Assembly (NCBI GenBank): GCA_014281115.1
Contig: JACONQ010000007.1
Coordinates: 930,001 to 994,000, forward strand
DNA length: 64,000 bases
Direction of reading: 5' to 3'
Source: Laburnicola sp. R22_1
Lineage: Eukaryota > Ascomycota > Dothideomycetes > Pleosporales > Didymosphaeriaceae
The position numbers and the translations under genes were made by a program. The first letter of the stretch is position 1; each line of letters begins with the position of its first letter. Positions 1-10,466 of this stretch are shown piece by piece. The notes under the pieces are model-generated. The model ran no database searches and had not been told where the DNA came from. It saw only the letters and a program-made list of their open reading frames with translations.

Positions 1-437
1 ATCAGTAGCTGAGGAGGAGGCGATACTTGGGTATGTATGGCAGCGATCCCTCCGCTGAATTGAGTACAGGTTCTCCGATGATCGACATTGTGAAGTCTGG
101 CTTCTAGCACTTCGACTTCGTAACTTTTTAGAGACGACGATTAAAGGCGCGGAGATGAACCACGGCGCCAGATAGCTACACGCGCAAGTGGCCGAATTAT
201 CTCATACGTGGTCATTGGCAAACTGTCAGTACTAGGATGCTGTTCAAACAAACGGCGTTCGCGAGCAGCACCCTTCACAAACTCCAGATTCACAATGCAA
301 ATCACATTGTCGCAAATAAACAATGTCCGACCCGCGTATTTCAAATACAGAGGTCATCCGTAACACAGCTAGTCCAGACTACTCAGAATCCGGAATTCCA
401 GTTACAGCTTCATCGCTCCACATCAAGATTGCCCACC
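1..437. other. Upstream intergenic sequence, no gene seen
   Basis: No ORF with coding character was found here. Frames open through part of this stretch lack a good start or continue the downstream gene frame without conserved content. It probably holds the promoter and 5' leader of the small gene starting at 438. Confidence 0.4.
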
Positions 438-882
438 ATGCCGTACCTGCTCCGCTCTCCCAAGAGCCCGCAGGTCTTCTCTACCCCCTCCTCAAACATC
501 GCAACCCACCTTCACACCACCCACAACTGGAGTACCAAGTTTTTCGACCCCGAAGATATTCCCAACGTGGTCACCACTTCATGTCTCCAAGAAACTCACA
601 ATAGCACTATAGTCATCGACACGGATATGTTGGATAGCCGGAAGATGGTGGAAGTGTTGCGGAGTGCACTTAAAGGAGTCGGATTCGAGAATCCGGATGT
701 GAAGTATGAGGGCAGGAGGAAGACGAGGGCGGTAGTTGATAAGGCTGTCGGCGCTGTTGATTGGTTTGTTGGGTTTGTGTGAGTATTGATTAGTATCGAT
801 AGATGATTGGGCTGACCGCTGGACTGCTAGCAAGCGAGATATAGCAGTTAATGAAGAGGGTTTATTGATGGAAGATGTGTGA
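438..882 (+). CDS. Small hypothetical protein, two exons
   Basis: Predicted protein of 130 residues, not recognised. The ATG at 438 has a good context (caccATG), which is why I chose it over the in-frame upstream extension. The exons are 438-778 and 831-882. The first exon runs straight into a GTGAGT donor that overlaps the apparent stop, and a CTGAC branch-like site and CTAG acceptor follow 52 bp later, so the protein continues in frame for 17 residues. There is no signal peptide, membrane segment or familiar motif. It starts MPY, like the next gene, and the gene after that starts MPC, so the three may be diverged tandem copies. That relationship is an inference from short, weak similarity; this gene is the least similar of the three and lacks a clear W-G core. 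Confidence 0.5.
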
Positions 883-1134
883 AGAGATAGGTGAGGCGCG
901 AAGTGAACATCGGGCCGATGAATAATGAACAACAGCGAATACCTACGTGGAGTAAACGGGGACCGATTACAACATTCAATCTCCTAGAGCGACGCGGCGT
1001 CTGCCTTGACACCGGTACTTCCTTCTCTCCTTCCTACAAGTTGCGGAATAGTAGTATACACAAGAATCTCCTCAAAGCCATCACCCGCACACAATCAACG
1101 TACCATCCAACACCCATAATCAGGCACCAAAGCC

Positions 1135-1560
1135 ATGCCCTATGCCCTCTTCAAGCCCCGCTCCACCTACTCGAGCCTACGACCAGACCGGCTCTCCACA
1201 GCGCCAAGACCAAAGTACACGACCAACGATCGCGCTGTAGCCCAAGTTTTCCACGCATACGGTTGGGTCGTCATTCATGTCCAACTTCCTACTCTTGATT
1301 TAAGCGAAGAGGAAGATACAGATGATTGGGACAGTGATCTAGACGACGAAGATGACGACTATTATGAGAATGATTGCGAGGAAGATTTCCCTGCAACAGC
1401 TACACGATGCTCTGGCCTTGTGGAATTGCATCATACTGATGTTATGCTCGAGCCGAGTGTGTTTTATGGACCGCAGGTGCGGGAACAGTTGAAGTTGTGG
1501 GTGATGTATGTGGCGGATTGGACGGAGGATAAGGAGGTCGACCTTAGGTATGCGTGGTAG
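1135..1560 (+). CDS. Small acidic hypothetical protein
   Basis: Single-exon model of 141 residues, not recognised. Residues 39-46 (FHAYGWVV) resemble the DFxAWGY core found in three other small proteins of this window. Residues about 56-84 form a strongly acidic patch rich in D and E. No signal peptide or membrane segment is visible. A GTATGC at 1548 lies just before the stop and could be a donor for a further exon, but no acceptor is convincing enough to extend the model. The gene sits between two other small unknown genes in the same orientation, each starting MPY or MPC, which suggests a local tandem family. No function can be assigned from sequence. Confidence 0.5.
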   Translation: MPYALFKPRSTYSSLRPDRLSTAPRPKYTTNDRAVAQVFHAYGWVVIHVQLPTLDLSEEEDTDDWDSDLDDEDDDYYENDCEEDFPATATRCSGLVELHHTDVMLEPSVFYGPQVREQLKLWVMYVADWTEDKEVDLRYAW

Positions 1561-1833
1561 GCGTGCGTGATAGATTATGTTCAAGGATCCATTTGGACAG
1601 TGGTTGGCACTCTCCCTATGAATCTTTTCCTGCGATCAATATCAGGTGTTGATGCATGCTTGTTGAATGAACAAGTGTCCGAACACGGCCGCCAACACAG
1701 ACGTAGGATGTACGCCTATCACCTTCCTACATCTGCATATACTACCGAACCATTAGTAGATCTTCTCATAGCTTCCCCCGCACTCTACCAGACTTCGCAT
1801 CGCCTTACACCAAAACTTCCACTTGAGCCAAAC

Positions 1834-2708
1834 ATGCCCTGTATCGTTATCGTACCCCGTGAAAAGCACTGTGGTAGCTACCACGTCACCACCCCCGACG
1901 GAAAAAGGCACCATTTCTCCGTGCTCTCATCGACCGAGTCCCTCCACAAAGCCATCACACGCGATTTCCGTAAGTGTACATAAAATCCTAAATCTACAGC
2001 CTCTCTCTCTCTTGCATAAACCACTAAGACAAAAATCTGGGTACTATGTGTTACCCTAGGATAAGCTTCACGAAGGCTAATTGTACTCAACTTTTATCCG
2101 CTAGCTGTATCATACTGACCGATCCACCAGAAGCCTGGGGCTACGCAATGGCCCATCTCGACCTAGAAGCCCCCTCCAGGCCAACCTCGCCGCAACACAC
2201 CAGACGTCTACCTAACACACGAGCCGAACCCCCAGACGCTACCCGTGTAAGATCTGAGCGCGTAGAACACGCCCACTTCACCACTAACTATACCACCCTC
2301 TATTCCAATCCTCCACGTGGCTCTCTTAGCGCAGCTCGGCGCTGGTACGCGATACACAAACTGAACGACAAGAAATGCGGATATACCAAGGACTTGTTCA
2401 GGTTCTGGCAGAAGCAGCATGGCGAGAAGATTAGGGAGCGAGAGATCGATAGTGCGCTTGAGGCGAGAGGTATTAAGACGTGGAAGGATGTGGGGAGGTA
2501 GGTTTGGAGGAGTGCGAGGAGTAAGTGGCGGCGATAGTCGAATACCATACATATGGAGGCGCGGTCTCCGCTGGGAACGTCTTCAGTCAATTCTGCTTAT
2601 TCACTGTAACCTTCCGGCAGGCTCTCTGGGGAGGGTATTAGCGCTCATTTGAGGAGGGCGAAGAGGGATCCTGGGGTTAGAGGGAGTGGTATTATGCATG
2701 TTGGTTAG
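1834..2708 (+). CDS. Small hypothetical protein with DFQAWGY core, three exons
   Basis: Predicted protein of 196 residues, not recognised. The exons are 1834-1969, 2131-2497 and 2621-2708. The first junction (GTAAGT to CACCAG) joins codons to give DFQAWGYAMAHLDLE at residues 44-58, matching the DFRAWGYRVDAY stretch of the protein at 10467-11210 and DYTRWGHRVDSY of the one at 30012-30865; this strongly supports the splice. The second intron (GTAGGT to TTCCGGCAG) removes a stop and adds a basic C-terminal tail of about 30 residues; it is plausible but less certain, and without it the protein ends at 2501. The middle is basic and Trp/Tyr-rich (RRWYAIHKLNDKK, then FRFWQKQHG). There is no signal peptide. 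The function is unknown. Confidence 0.55.
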
Positions 2709-3648
2709 TCGCGCACGGAAAAGGAAGGTAGGTACATATTTAATGCGAGGACAAGTGATTACAGAAAATGTTCAACCTATGCTGGCTGTAGAGTAATATG
2801 GAGTGAGAGAGCTAGATTATTACCGCCAAAGCAATTTCGCTTTAGAAACGCCTTCTTTTTAGGTTTTATTTTAAGGCTTGGTTAGTATTTAATCTACTTG
2901 TGGTGCGTGTGTATGTGTGTTCGAGGTCTAATAGGAAGGAACCCTTCTTCCTAGAAGCAATACTCAAGGCGTAAAATCTAACAGGCCAGTCTGTGTTCTG
3001 CACAGATTCCTAAAGAAATCACAATATATGTAAGTACACCTACTTATATCTCTTTAACGAACGCAACGTGAACGTGCCAAAAAAAAGCCAAAAAAAAGAT
3101 CCTCAGGGGGCGACACTGCGACTCGAACCCAGGCAAGTTTGACACATACCCCAACCGGACTGTCCGTACCAGTATCTAGGAGCGGCCTTCCAATGAGCCC
3201 AAGTCGCAGCATCATCCAACGCCAAAGCAGAGGAGGATCAATACTAGGGCGGGCGATGATTTTTGCAAAATTAACTGGTTATATAGTCGTAAAAATTTCG
3301 GTGCGCAGGCAGAAGTTGTTTGTAACAGCACCCGTAGGCAACGTGAGAGCACGTGGGGAGGCTGGGTAGCTGAGCCGCCTGCACTGCGCCACTGTCATGC
3401 TTGATGTGAAGCCCTAGGTGAAAGGTTGGGAACCCGTATTGGGAATCCCGGGGTAACACAGTTCACATTGAGTTTCCATGTCTTTCACTTAATACTGCAG
3501 GGCAAGTGTACGTAATACTCGTAGCTAGGGCGAGAAAAAAAGACGCCCACACATACACGAAATCCCGGCGCTGCAGTTCCACTCTTGGACTTCAACATTC
3601 AACTTTTCGTTGCTGCTGCCGCTGCCACACCACCACCCGCTCGCCACC
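2709..3648. other. Intergenic, no gene seen
   Basis: About 0.9 kb without a credible ORF. It contains short A-rich tracts near 3080-3100 and a tRNA-like 3' half on the minus strand near 3105-3190 that I do not accept as a gene. The last 150 bp, with pyrimidine-rich stretches, probably hold the promoter and leader of the coiled-coil gene. Confidence 0.4.
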
Positions 3649-5057
3649 ATGCAGACCACCGGCAATGACATCGACGGATATACCATGGAGGACATCCGCA
3701 CCTTAGCAGAACACCACTTCCCGGATGCCTTCAACAACTTAAACAAACTCCTAGACGGGGGCGGATACGAGTGCCTGGGCTGCCCTGCTGAGGACGAAAC
3801 CAAAGTCTACGAGAAGCTGCACATGGGCTACGAGGCCGGCAAGGTTAACGTGCGCAAGGCTTTGCATGCCGTCATGGATCTCCAGGATCTACGCATCGAC
3901 TTCCGCACAACAGACGGCAGGTTCCTAACGCGCACTCAATTTGACAATGTCAATTTCCACGGCTTCGCCGGCCCTCTTCACCTCCGAGATCCCCAGCGCA
4001 GGCATGCGCGGCTTATGCGCTCCATTGTACGCTATTGGTACCTCTGGAAGGGCTTGACAACTCACTATGTTCCATCCAGAGATACCAAGATGGGTTTTTT
4101 TAAGCTCGCTTGCGAGATTCTCGCGGAGGTAGTTGACGAGGGTCAATACAAGCTCTCCCGAAATGACCCAAAGGCTTTCAAGGAGGTCCAGACCGAGAAC
4201 AATGGTCGATACCTCGAGGCAGAGAAGATGCAGGCTGAGGTCCTGTTGAAGAAGATCAAAGGCCCGGGGCTTGATAAGGCAGAGCCACCGGAAGAAAAAG
4301 TCGCTACTCTTGAGAAGCTCCTGGCAGAGAGCAAAGAAGAGGCCGAGCGGTTCAAGAAGGAGAATCAGGAGCTGAAGAGGAAGAACGAGATGCTGAGGAA
4401 GGAGAAGAAGGAGAAGGAGGTGTCAGAAGCGGGGTGGATGAAGAAGTATGGAACGCTGGAGCATTCTCACAGCAAGCTCGAGCAGGTGCACGGCAAGCTG
4501 GAGCATTTTCACAGCAAGCTTGAGCATATCTACGACAACCTTGTCACGAAACACAGCATCTTGCAGGGAGCTCACGAGGGCCTGCAGCAAGATCACACCG
4601 AGCTCGCCAACTCTATGGCCACCCTGCAGCAAGATCACACCGAGCTCACCAACTCCATGGCCACCCTGCAGCACAGCGACGCAAGCCTCGTCACCAATTC
4701 CCTCGCCGTCTTACAGAATGCCTACGATGACCTTGACACCGCGCATACCGACTTGCTGCGAGGCAAACCAACCTCACCCACTCCAACGCCAGCCTCAAGG
4801 CCTCGCACAACGCCCTGCAGCAAGATCATGACACCCTGACTGAGGAACACAATACGCTCAAAACGACCCTCGCCACCACCGAAGTCGAGCTACGAAGCGC
4901 CCGTTTCTATCAACACAGCTACGAGCGCATGGACTTCGAGGACTACCTGGCTTGGAACGCGGGCTTCGAGGCCAACACTAAAACGTAAGTACAAGAAACA
5001 TCATTTTGTAGCTCTTCACCTGCTAACAGCAATGACTTTAGGACGCAAACAGACTAA
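3649..5057 (+). CDS. Coiled-coil hypothetical protein, frameshifted near 4757-4768
   Basis: The ATG at 3649 (caccATGCAG) has a good start context. Residues 1-180 are an unrecognised globular region. From about residue 210 the protein is a long coiled coil rich in E, K, L and Q, including degenerate repeats (HSKLEQVHGKLEHFHSKLEH, then two copies of LQQDHTELxNSMAT). Near 4757-4768 the reading frame shifts: the original frame turns into P/T/S-rich sequence and stops at 4839, while another frame continues the same coiled-coil style (LQQDH, TLTEEHNTL) to 4984. There a GTAAGT donor, a CTAAC branch site and a TTTAG acceptor (5041) lead to a short last exon ending at 5057. One missing base therefore separates the two halves. 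This is either a real inactivating mutation or a sequencing error. No known family was recognised. Confidence 0.6.
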
Positions 5058-5514
5058 GCCGAGCGATGGACCTTGTTGGATGCGTAGAACGGGGTTTCAT
5101 CGTGCGGTATATCGCGCACATCTGAATATGGTCCATGTGGCAGACACAGTTGTTTGGATTCCACTGCTCTCAATGCACTGCTCGGCGAGACGCCCGACAG
5201 GTCGTTCAGCCTTGTACAACAGTGAGAGCCATGGTTCAGAGTGGGATTGCATACAGAGATCGACATTAGATCAAACGTCCTGGAGTCAAAACCCATTGTA
5301 GTAATAGTTTTTTCAATGATGAAAATGTTTTGAGCATACCAATACTTCATTCGTATACTCTTACGCATCTATATATGCACCGATCGGCCCACGCTGAAGC
5401 CTTTGCTGGAGATGGATCCTGGCGATCGTGATTCTATTAGGATGCTAAAGTGCTTACTGTAACAGGACCTCTTGCCCTATGATGCGCTTGCTTCATTCAT
5501 CAACCTTCTCGTAC
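5058..5514. other. Convergent intergenic region, no gene seen
   Basis: This stretch lies between the 3' ends of the coiled-coil gene (plus) and RPN1 (minus) and presumably holds both 3' untranslated regions. Small ORFs here have no coding character. Confidence 0.4.
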
Positions 5515-8490
5515 TCAATCTTCCCATTCAGGGTTCTGTCAGAGGTTAGCACACCGTCAGTCTACCAAGGAACGAATTTGCGAAGCTTACCTTTCTTAGA
5601 ATGACCACACCCTCCAACACGTTACTCAGGCTCAGGTACTTCTCGTCCTCAAGTTCCGCCCTCTCACCATGCGACAAAAGCACTGGCGTGCTCTGTGTTT
5701 GCCAACCCGTGATTGTCTTCGGTCGACCTGCTTGACCCACAATATCCACAGCCTGTCCGACACGCACATTGGTTGTGAGCGGCTTGAGATCCTCATCAAG
5801 CGTAATGAGGAAGCGCGGGGAGATGGCTGTCGCCAGGAAATACAGCAGGAAATGCGCATCGCCAACGATAAATTGTTTAGCATCGATAAGTGAAACAAGG
5901 ACGGTGAGAAGGCCTGCAGCTGCAACACGCGAGAGCACTTGTCGGTCAGTGTGGAAGGGATTCATCGATAAAGTACCCTTGCCCGCGTGAAGAAGGCCTT
6001 GAGCTATGCGCACCATGAAAAGTGCGTTGGGATCGCGGTGGTAGTAACTCGCGAGCTGTCGGAGCAGTTGTGCGAGACGCGCGTTGTTGGTACCGGCGCC
6101 AGCAAGACCCATTGCAAAGATGGCGTTGATGGCAACATCGTTGTCGTTGTCGTGAGAGTATCGTGAAAGCGTATCGTAGACCTTCATTTGAGGGTTGCTG
6201 GGGCTGATGAGGGCCATGGCTAGAGGCACAGCTTTCCGAATGTTGGCTTCTCCGTAGTGCATCAAGTGACCGAAGGTTCGTAGGATCATGTCCTGGCCGA
6301 CGTCCTCTCCCATAGCTACCAACGACAGACCGATGACAGCGTATGACTGAAGCAGCTCATCACCCTTCTTCTCGTCACTGTCCTCTTCAATATGTTCATT
6401 GCAGATATGGAGCAATTGCTGGACCTTCAACACGTTTCCGGTGCCCGCCCATGCGCATACTTCGGCAAGAACAGAGGTGGGCTTGGACATGGGGTGGTCA
6501 AGAGCCTTGAGCGTTTCCAAGATGACGTCAACCTCTTCCTGCTGTCCGAAGAACAGCAGGGCAAGACCAAGGGCCATAAAGCGCGTCCACTTGTCTTTGA
6601 GTTGACTCGACCGGTCCTCGTCCAAGAGCGTGTTCATCAGCGCATCGGTGACCTCTCCGTTGGCGGAGCCGACGAAGATCAGACCTAGAGACAAGGCTGC
6701 CATGGCGGAGAGCTGCATGTCGAGACTCGTGTCGATGACGATGGGAAGAAGGGTCTCGAGAAGCTCCTCTTTGTTCGATCCTGCATATGCGAGACCGAGA
6801 CCCATAATGGAGGCCACTCGGATGTTGACGTTCTTATGCCCAAGATTCTCCTCGTCACCAAGTAGAGCTATAGCCGGATCCGCGTCCATGCGCACCCCAG
6901 AATTGAAAATACCAGTGGCAAGCATAGCACCTGCTTTGACCATATCTTCGTCAACATTCGTGTAGGGGTCGATCTTGTCCAAACCCATCTCCGCATCCCA
7001 CAGCATCAGCATACCCAACGAGGCGGCTGTTGACAACATGCCCTCGTCCTTGGTCTTCCAGACCCAGCTGTTCTTGCTATCTGCGTTGAGCATCAGCTTG
7101 TCATTGCCGTACCCCGCATTGACAAAGGCATTGACGAATGCTGAAGCGAGATTGTGTTTCGCGGAGTCGGTGTTGGTGAGACCTGCCGTCCTGCTGCTCT
7201 CAAGATGCGTCTTGTAGATGTCGTCTGGTGTCTTCGGGTCCAAAACATTGAGCTCCTTGCCGAGTGCTTTGAAGTATTCTGATAGGCGAGTGTTGCTCAA
7301 GCACTCTTGCAGCTCGGAGTCCTCGTCTTCGGACACGTCGAACCAGATCCGTTGTCGGGCGATGAGGAAGGCCATCTGCCTACGTATCGCCTTGTCCTCC
7401 GTCGAGTTGAACGTCTCTTCGATTAGCTCATGGTCGTTCAACCGTATAGCAAGGACTATCGCCTGGGTATACTGCTTGTATTTTCGATAGACCTGGTACG
7501 CGGTGCGGAGGAATTTGTCATTGTCGGGGTATGTGAGTAGCGGTACGGTGCTGGGGCTGTCAGTCCAAATCCGCCAGCTGTGTCTTCACCTCCTTACCTG
7601 ACCATGTACAAGCACACCCTCGTGTATGTGTCTGCATCCAGATACTTCTCAATCTGGTCAATCATCTCCAGCTCAGATAGGATATCCACCGCATCGGCCT
7701 CGGCGTTGTGTTTCAGGAAGAACGGTACCAAGGACAGGGCGAGGTCGGTGATGTCGTCGGTCGACTTGTCATCGTTCAGCCGCTTCTGGAACTCTCTGCC
7801 AATCTCGAGAGCAAGATGGCGCATGTACTCGTGGCCCCATGAGCCGAGATCTGAAGAGGGCGCTTGCAGGCGGTACTTCAAGCAATCCAGGCGGTCTTCG
7901 TCGGAATACGTCATTCCGAGGACGGACAGCATGTCGGCAAACGATTTCTACTCCCGTCAGCATCTGTACTGATGTCTTATTCGCGGCAACGTACCTTGTT
8001 GTCGCCCGCCGGCCACGACTCGTAGGCCTTCTCTAAGCTCTCGTAATGCGGTCGCAGAAACTTGAGGGGCTTCGGTACAGCCGTCATTGAGCTCGTGGCT
8101 GTCTTGATGAACTCTTTAATCTTCTCGAGCGCAGGGTGGTAGAGATCCGTGTCTGGTCCCTAATGATAGCTTCAGTCAGCGCAAGCTATTGGCAGTCAAC
8201 ACAGCGGCCGACCTACCAATATCCGCTCGACCAGCATGTCCAAGTCGCTCTTGAGCTGCTGGTCCTCCTCACTGAGCTCCTCTGCAATTACCGGTCAGCA
8301 ACAACCCCATATATGCTGACCTGACAGCAATCCGGCATGGGAGCATACCGGCCGGCGGTGCGCCCTTCTTGTCGTCTATGGGCTTGCCATCCTTATCTTT
8401 CTGGACCTCCTGCTGCTCTGCCTCGCTATTTGTCGCCTTTCCCTTGCCCTTCTCGGCGGCTGTGGGCTTCTTCTCGTCGTCATTTGCCAT
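5515..8490 (-). CDS. RPN1: 26S proteasome regulatory subunit Rpn1 (PSMD2)
   Basis: Rpn1 is the largest scaffold subunit of the base of the 19S particle. It contacts the Rpt ATPase ring and docks ubiquitin receptors and the deubiquitinase Ubp6. I resolve six exons: 8349-8490, 8217-8281, 7995-8159, 7598-7947, 5591-7550 and 5515-5535. All junctions have GT/AG borders and keep the frame, giving 900 residues, normal for the family. The N-terminus is a charged K/E/D-rich tail, followed by the conserved LSEEDQQLKSDLDMLVERI. Residues from about 370 to 770 carry the proteasome/cyclosome repeats (for example ASIMGLGLAYAGSNKEELLE and AMAALSLGLIFVGS). The C-terminus ends with VLEGVVILRK spliced to NPEWED, as in orthologues; the 21-bp last exon is easy to miss. 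It is divergently transcribed from RIO2. Confidence 0.97.
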
Positions 8491-8841
8491 GTTGGCTGCG
8501 GATGGTAGCTCGGTGGGCGGCGGACGGTGTCTCGTGCAATAGACTGGCGCGGGGAAAACGCGTCGGCCGTCGACAGTGGTCTGTGGAAATAGTGAGGCGG
8601 TTGGGAGAGAGCGAGAGAGCGAGATAGCCGAGGGGACGCGGGGCAGTGGTGGGCGTAGTCTGGAGGCGATGTTGATGCTGCGGTCGAGCTCTGTTCACAG
8701 TCGCCGGCGCCAAGGCCTTGCGCCGGCGCCGACCACAGCGGCGAGTTGGCCTGCGAGACGCATCCAAAATTTACTTGCACCCCGCCCAACCCCTGCAAAC
8801 ACACGAAGAACTCGTCGGAACAGCCTCAGGATACCGCAGAT
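8491..8841. promoter_or_regulatory. Shared divergent promoter region of RPN1 and RIO2
   Basis: These 351 bp separate the start codons of two divergent housekeeping genes, so they must contain both promoters and 5' leaders. The sequence is GC-rich, with no TATA box and no clear proteasome-associated control element that I can see. Confidence 0.6.
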
Positions 8842-10190
8842 ATGAAGCTGAACGTCAAGAACATCCGCTATGTAGCGCCCGACGACTGGCGGGTCCTGAC
8901 TGCGGTATGCGCCCTGCTTCTGCGTCGTCGAGGTGGGGGAACTAACGCTGATGGAGATGCGCACAGGCAGAAATGGGCAGCCGCAACCACGAAGTTGTGC
9001 CCACGCCCTTGATCGCCCAACTGGCCGGCCTACGCGGTAACGGCGTGCACAAGTGCATCTCGAACCTCGCAAAGATCGGACTGCTCGCAAAGGTAAAGAA
9101 TTCCAAGTACGACGGGTACCGCCTCACATACGGCGGGCTGGACTATCTGGCCCTGCACACGCACACCAAGTCGTCGACGATATACTCGGTCGGCAACCAG
9201 ATCGGCGTCGGCAAAGAGTCGGACATTCTCGTGTGCGCCGACGAGACGGGCAAGCAGCAGGTTCTGAAGATACACCGTCTGGGTCGCATATCCTTCCGCA
9301 CTGTCAAGGCCAACCGCGACTATCTGCGAAACCGCTCCTCGGCATCATGGATGTACATGTCGCGGCTAGCAGCCACCAAGGAGTTCGAGTTCATGAAGGC
9401 GCTCCGGCGAGAGGGCTTTCCTGTTCCGGAGCCCCTCGGTCAGAACAGACACACGGTCGTCATGAGCCTGATCAATGCGTTCCCCATGCGACAGATCTCC
9501 ACCGTCGGCGATCCAGCCTCGCTGTACGCCGAATTACTCTCTCTCATAGTTCGACTGGCTCAATACGGCCTGATACACGGTGACTTCAACGAGTTCAACA
9601 TCTTGATCGAAGAGAAGGACGAGGGTGCTGATAAAATATCTCTGATCCCCACCATCATCGATTTTCCGCAGATGGTCTCGATATCACATCCCAACGCTGA
9701 GTACTACTTCGACCGGGACGTAGCCTGCATCAAGCGCTTCTTCGATCGCCGTTTTGGCTTCACGAGCGACGAACCTGGGCCTTTCTTCAAGGAGTCCATC
9801 AGGACTGTTCTGAAGAGGCTAGACGTAGAAGTGGAGGCAAGTGGATTCAGCAAGAAGATGGCGAAGGAGCTGGAGGTATACATGAAAGAGCATGGCGTAG
9901 ACGGTGATGCTGGCGAGATCGAGAGGGCCGACGAAGACGAAGATGCCCCGGACCAGGAGGAAGATGAGCAGCAGGACCCTGTGCGAGAATCTGAGGCAGA
10001 GGCCGATCAGCCCACTTCGAATGAAGTCTCTGTTGATAAACCGATTACGCCAGCAGCGCTCGCATCACAGATGACGATTCTCGACATTCGGGACAACGAT
10101 CCGCTGCCCGATCTCAGCGAGATCAAGCCCAACCCCGCACCCGCCATGTCTACGAAAGCCGCGAAGGCCAAAGCCGGATGGGCGCTGTGA
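8842..10190 (+). CDS. RIO2: RIO-type serine kinase/ATPase Rio2, 40S ribosome biogenesis
   Basis: Rio2 is an atypical kinase/ATPase that binds pre-40S particles and is needed for late cytoplasmic 18S rRNA maturation. The exons are 8842-8904 and 8967-10190 (428 residues). The first exon encodes MKLNVKNIRYVAPDDWRVLTA, and splicing joins it to AEMGSRNHEVVPTP, the typical Rio2 N-terminal winged-helix domain. The kinase signatures are intact: a P-loop-like GVGKESD at about 101-107, the likely ATP-binding Lys in VLKIHRLG (about 122), catalytic IHGDFNEFNIL at 224-234 with Asp227, and metal-binding IDFPQ at 252-256 with Asp253. After about residue 330 the tail is acidic and low-complexity (rich in E and D), followed by a conserved-looking C-terminal stretch. 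The length and order are normal for the family. Confidence 0.96.
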
Positions 10191-10466
10191 ACGGCTGTTT
10201 GCATTCTATCTTTCTTCTTCAGCGATACCCCAAAGTTTCGAGTGCACGTTGACACACGAAAAGTTTATGAAGGCATGGCATATAGACACGAGATGGACTA
10301 CACGTAGGATACGGTCGTTATGATAATCTATCCTATGGAGAAAAAAAACTCGGCATGGGTATGGTGCTCTCCGTGTCATTCCAGTTCCTCCGCATTCTTG
10401 TCCTAACATCAACACATTCGTCTTCCTGTCGTCAAAATTCTTCCACAAATGCACCTCACCCTACCC

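Noticed and set aside
3105..3190. tRNA-like 3' half on the minus strand (GGGTTCGAGTC with flanking short stem)
   Set aside because: The T-loop looks right but the T-stem has a mismatch and no matching 5' acceptor strand occurs at the proper distance; probably chance or an old tRNA fragment.
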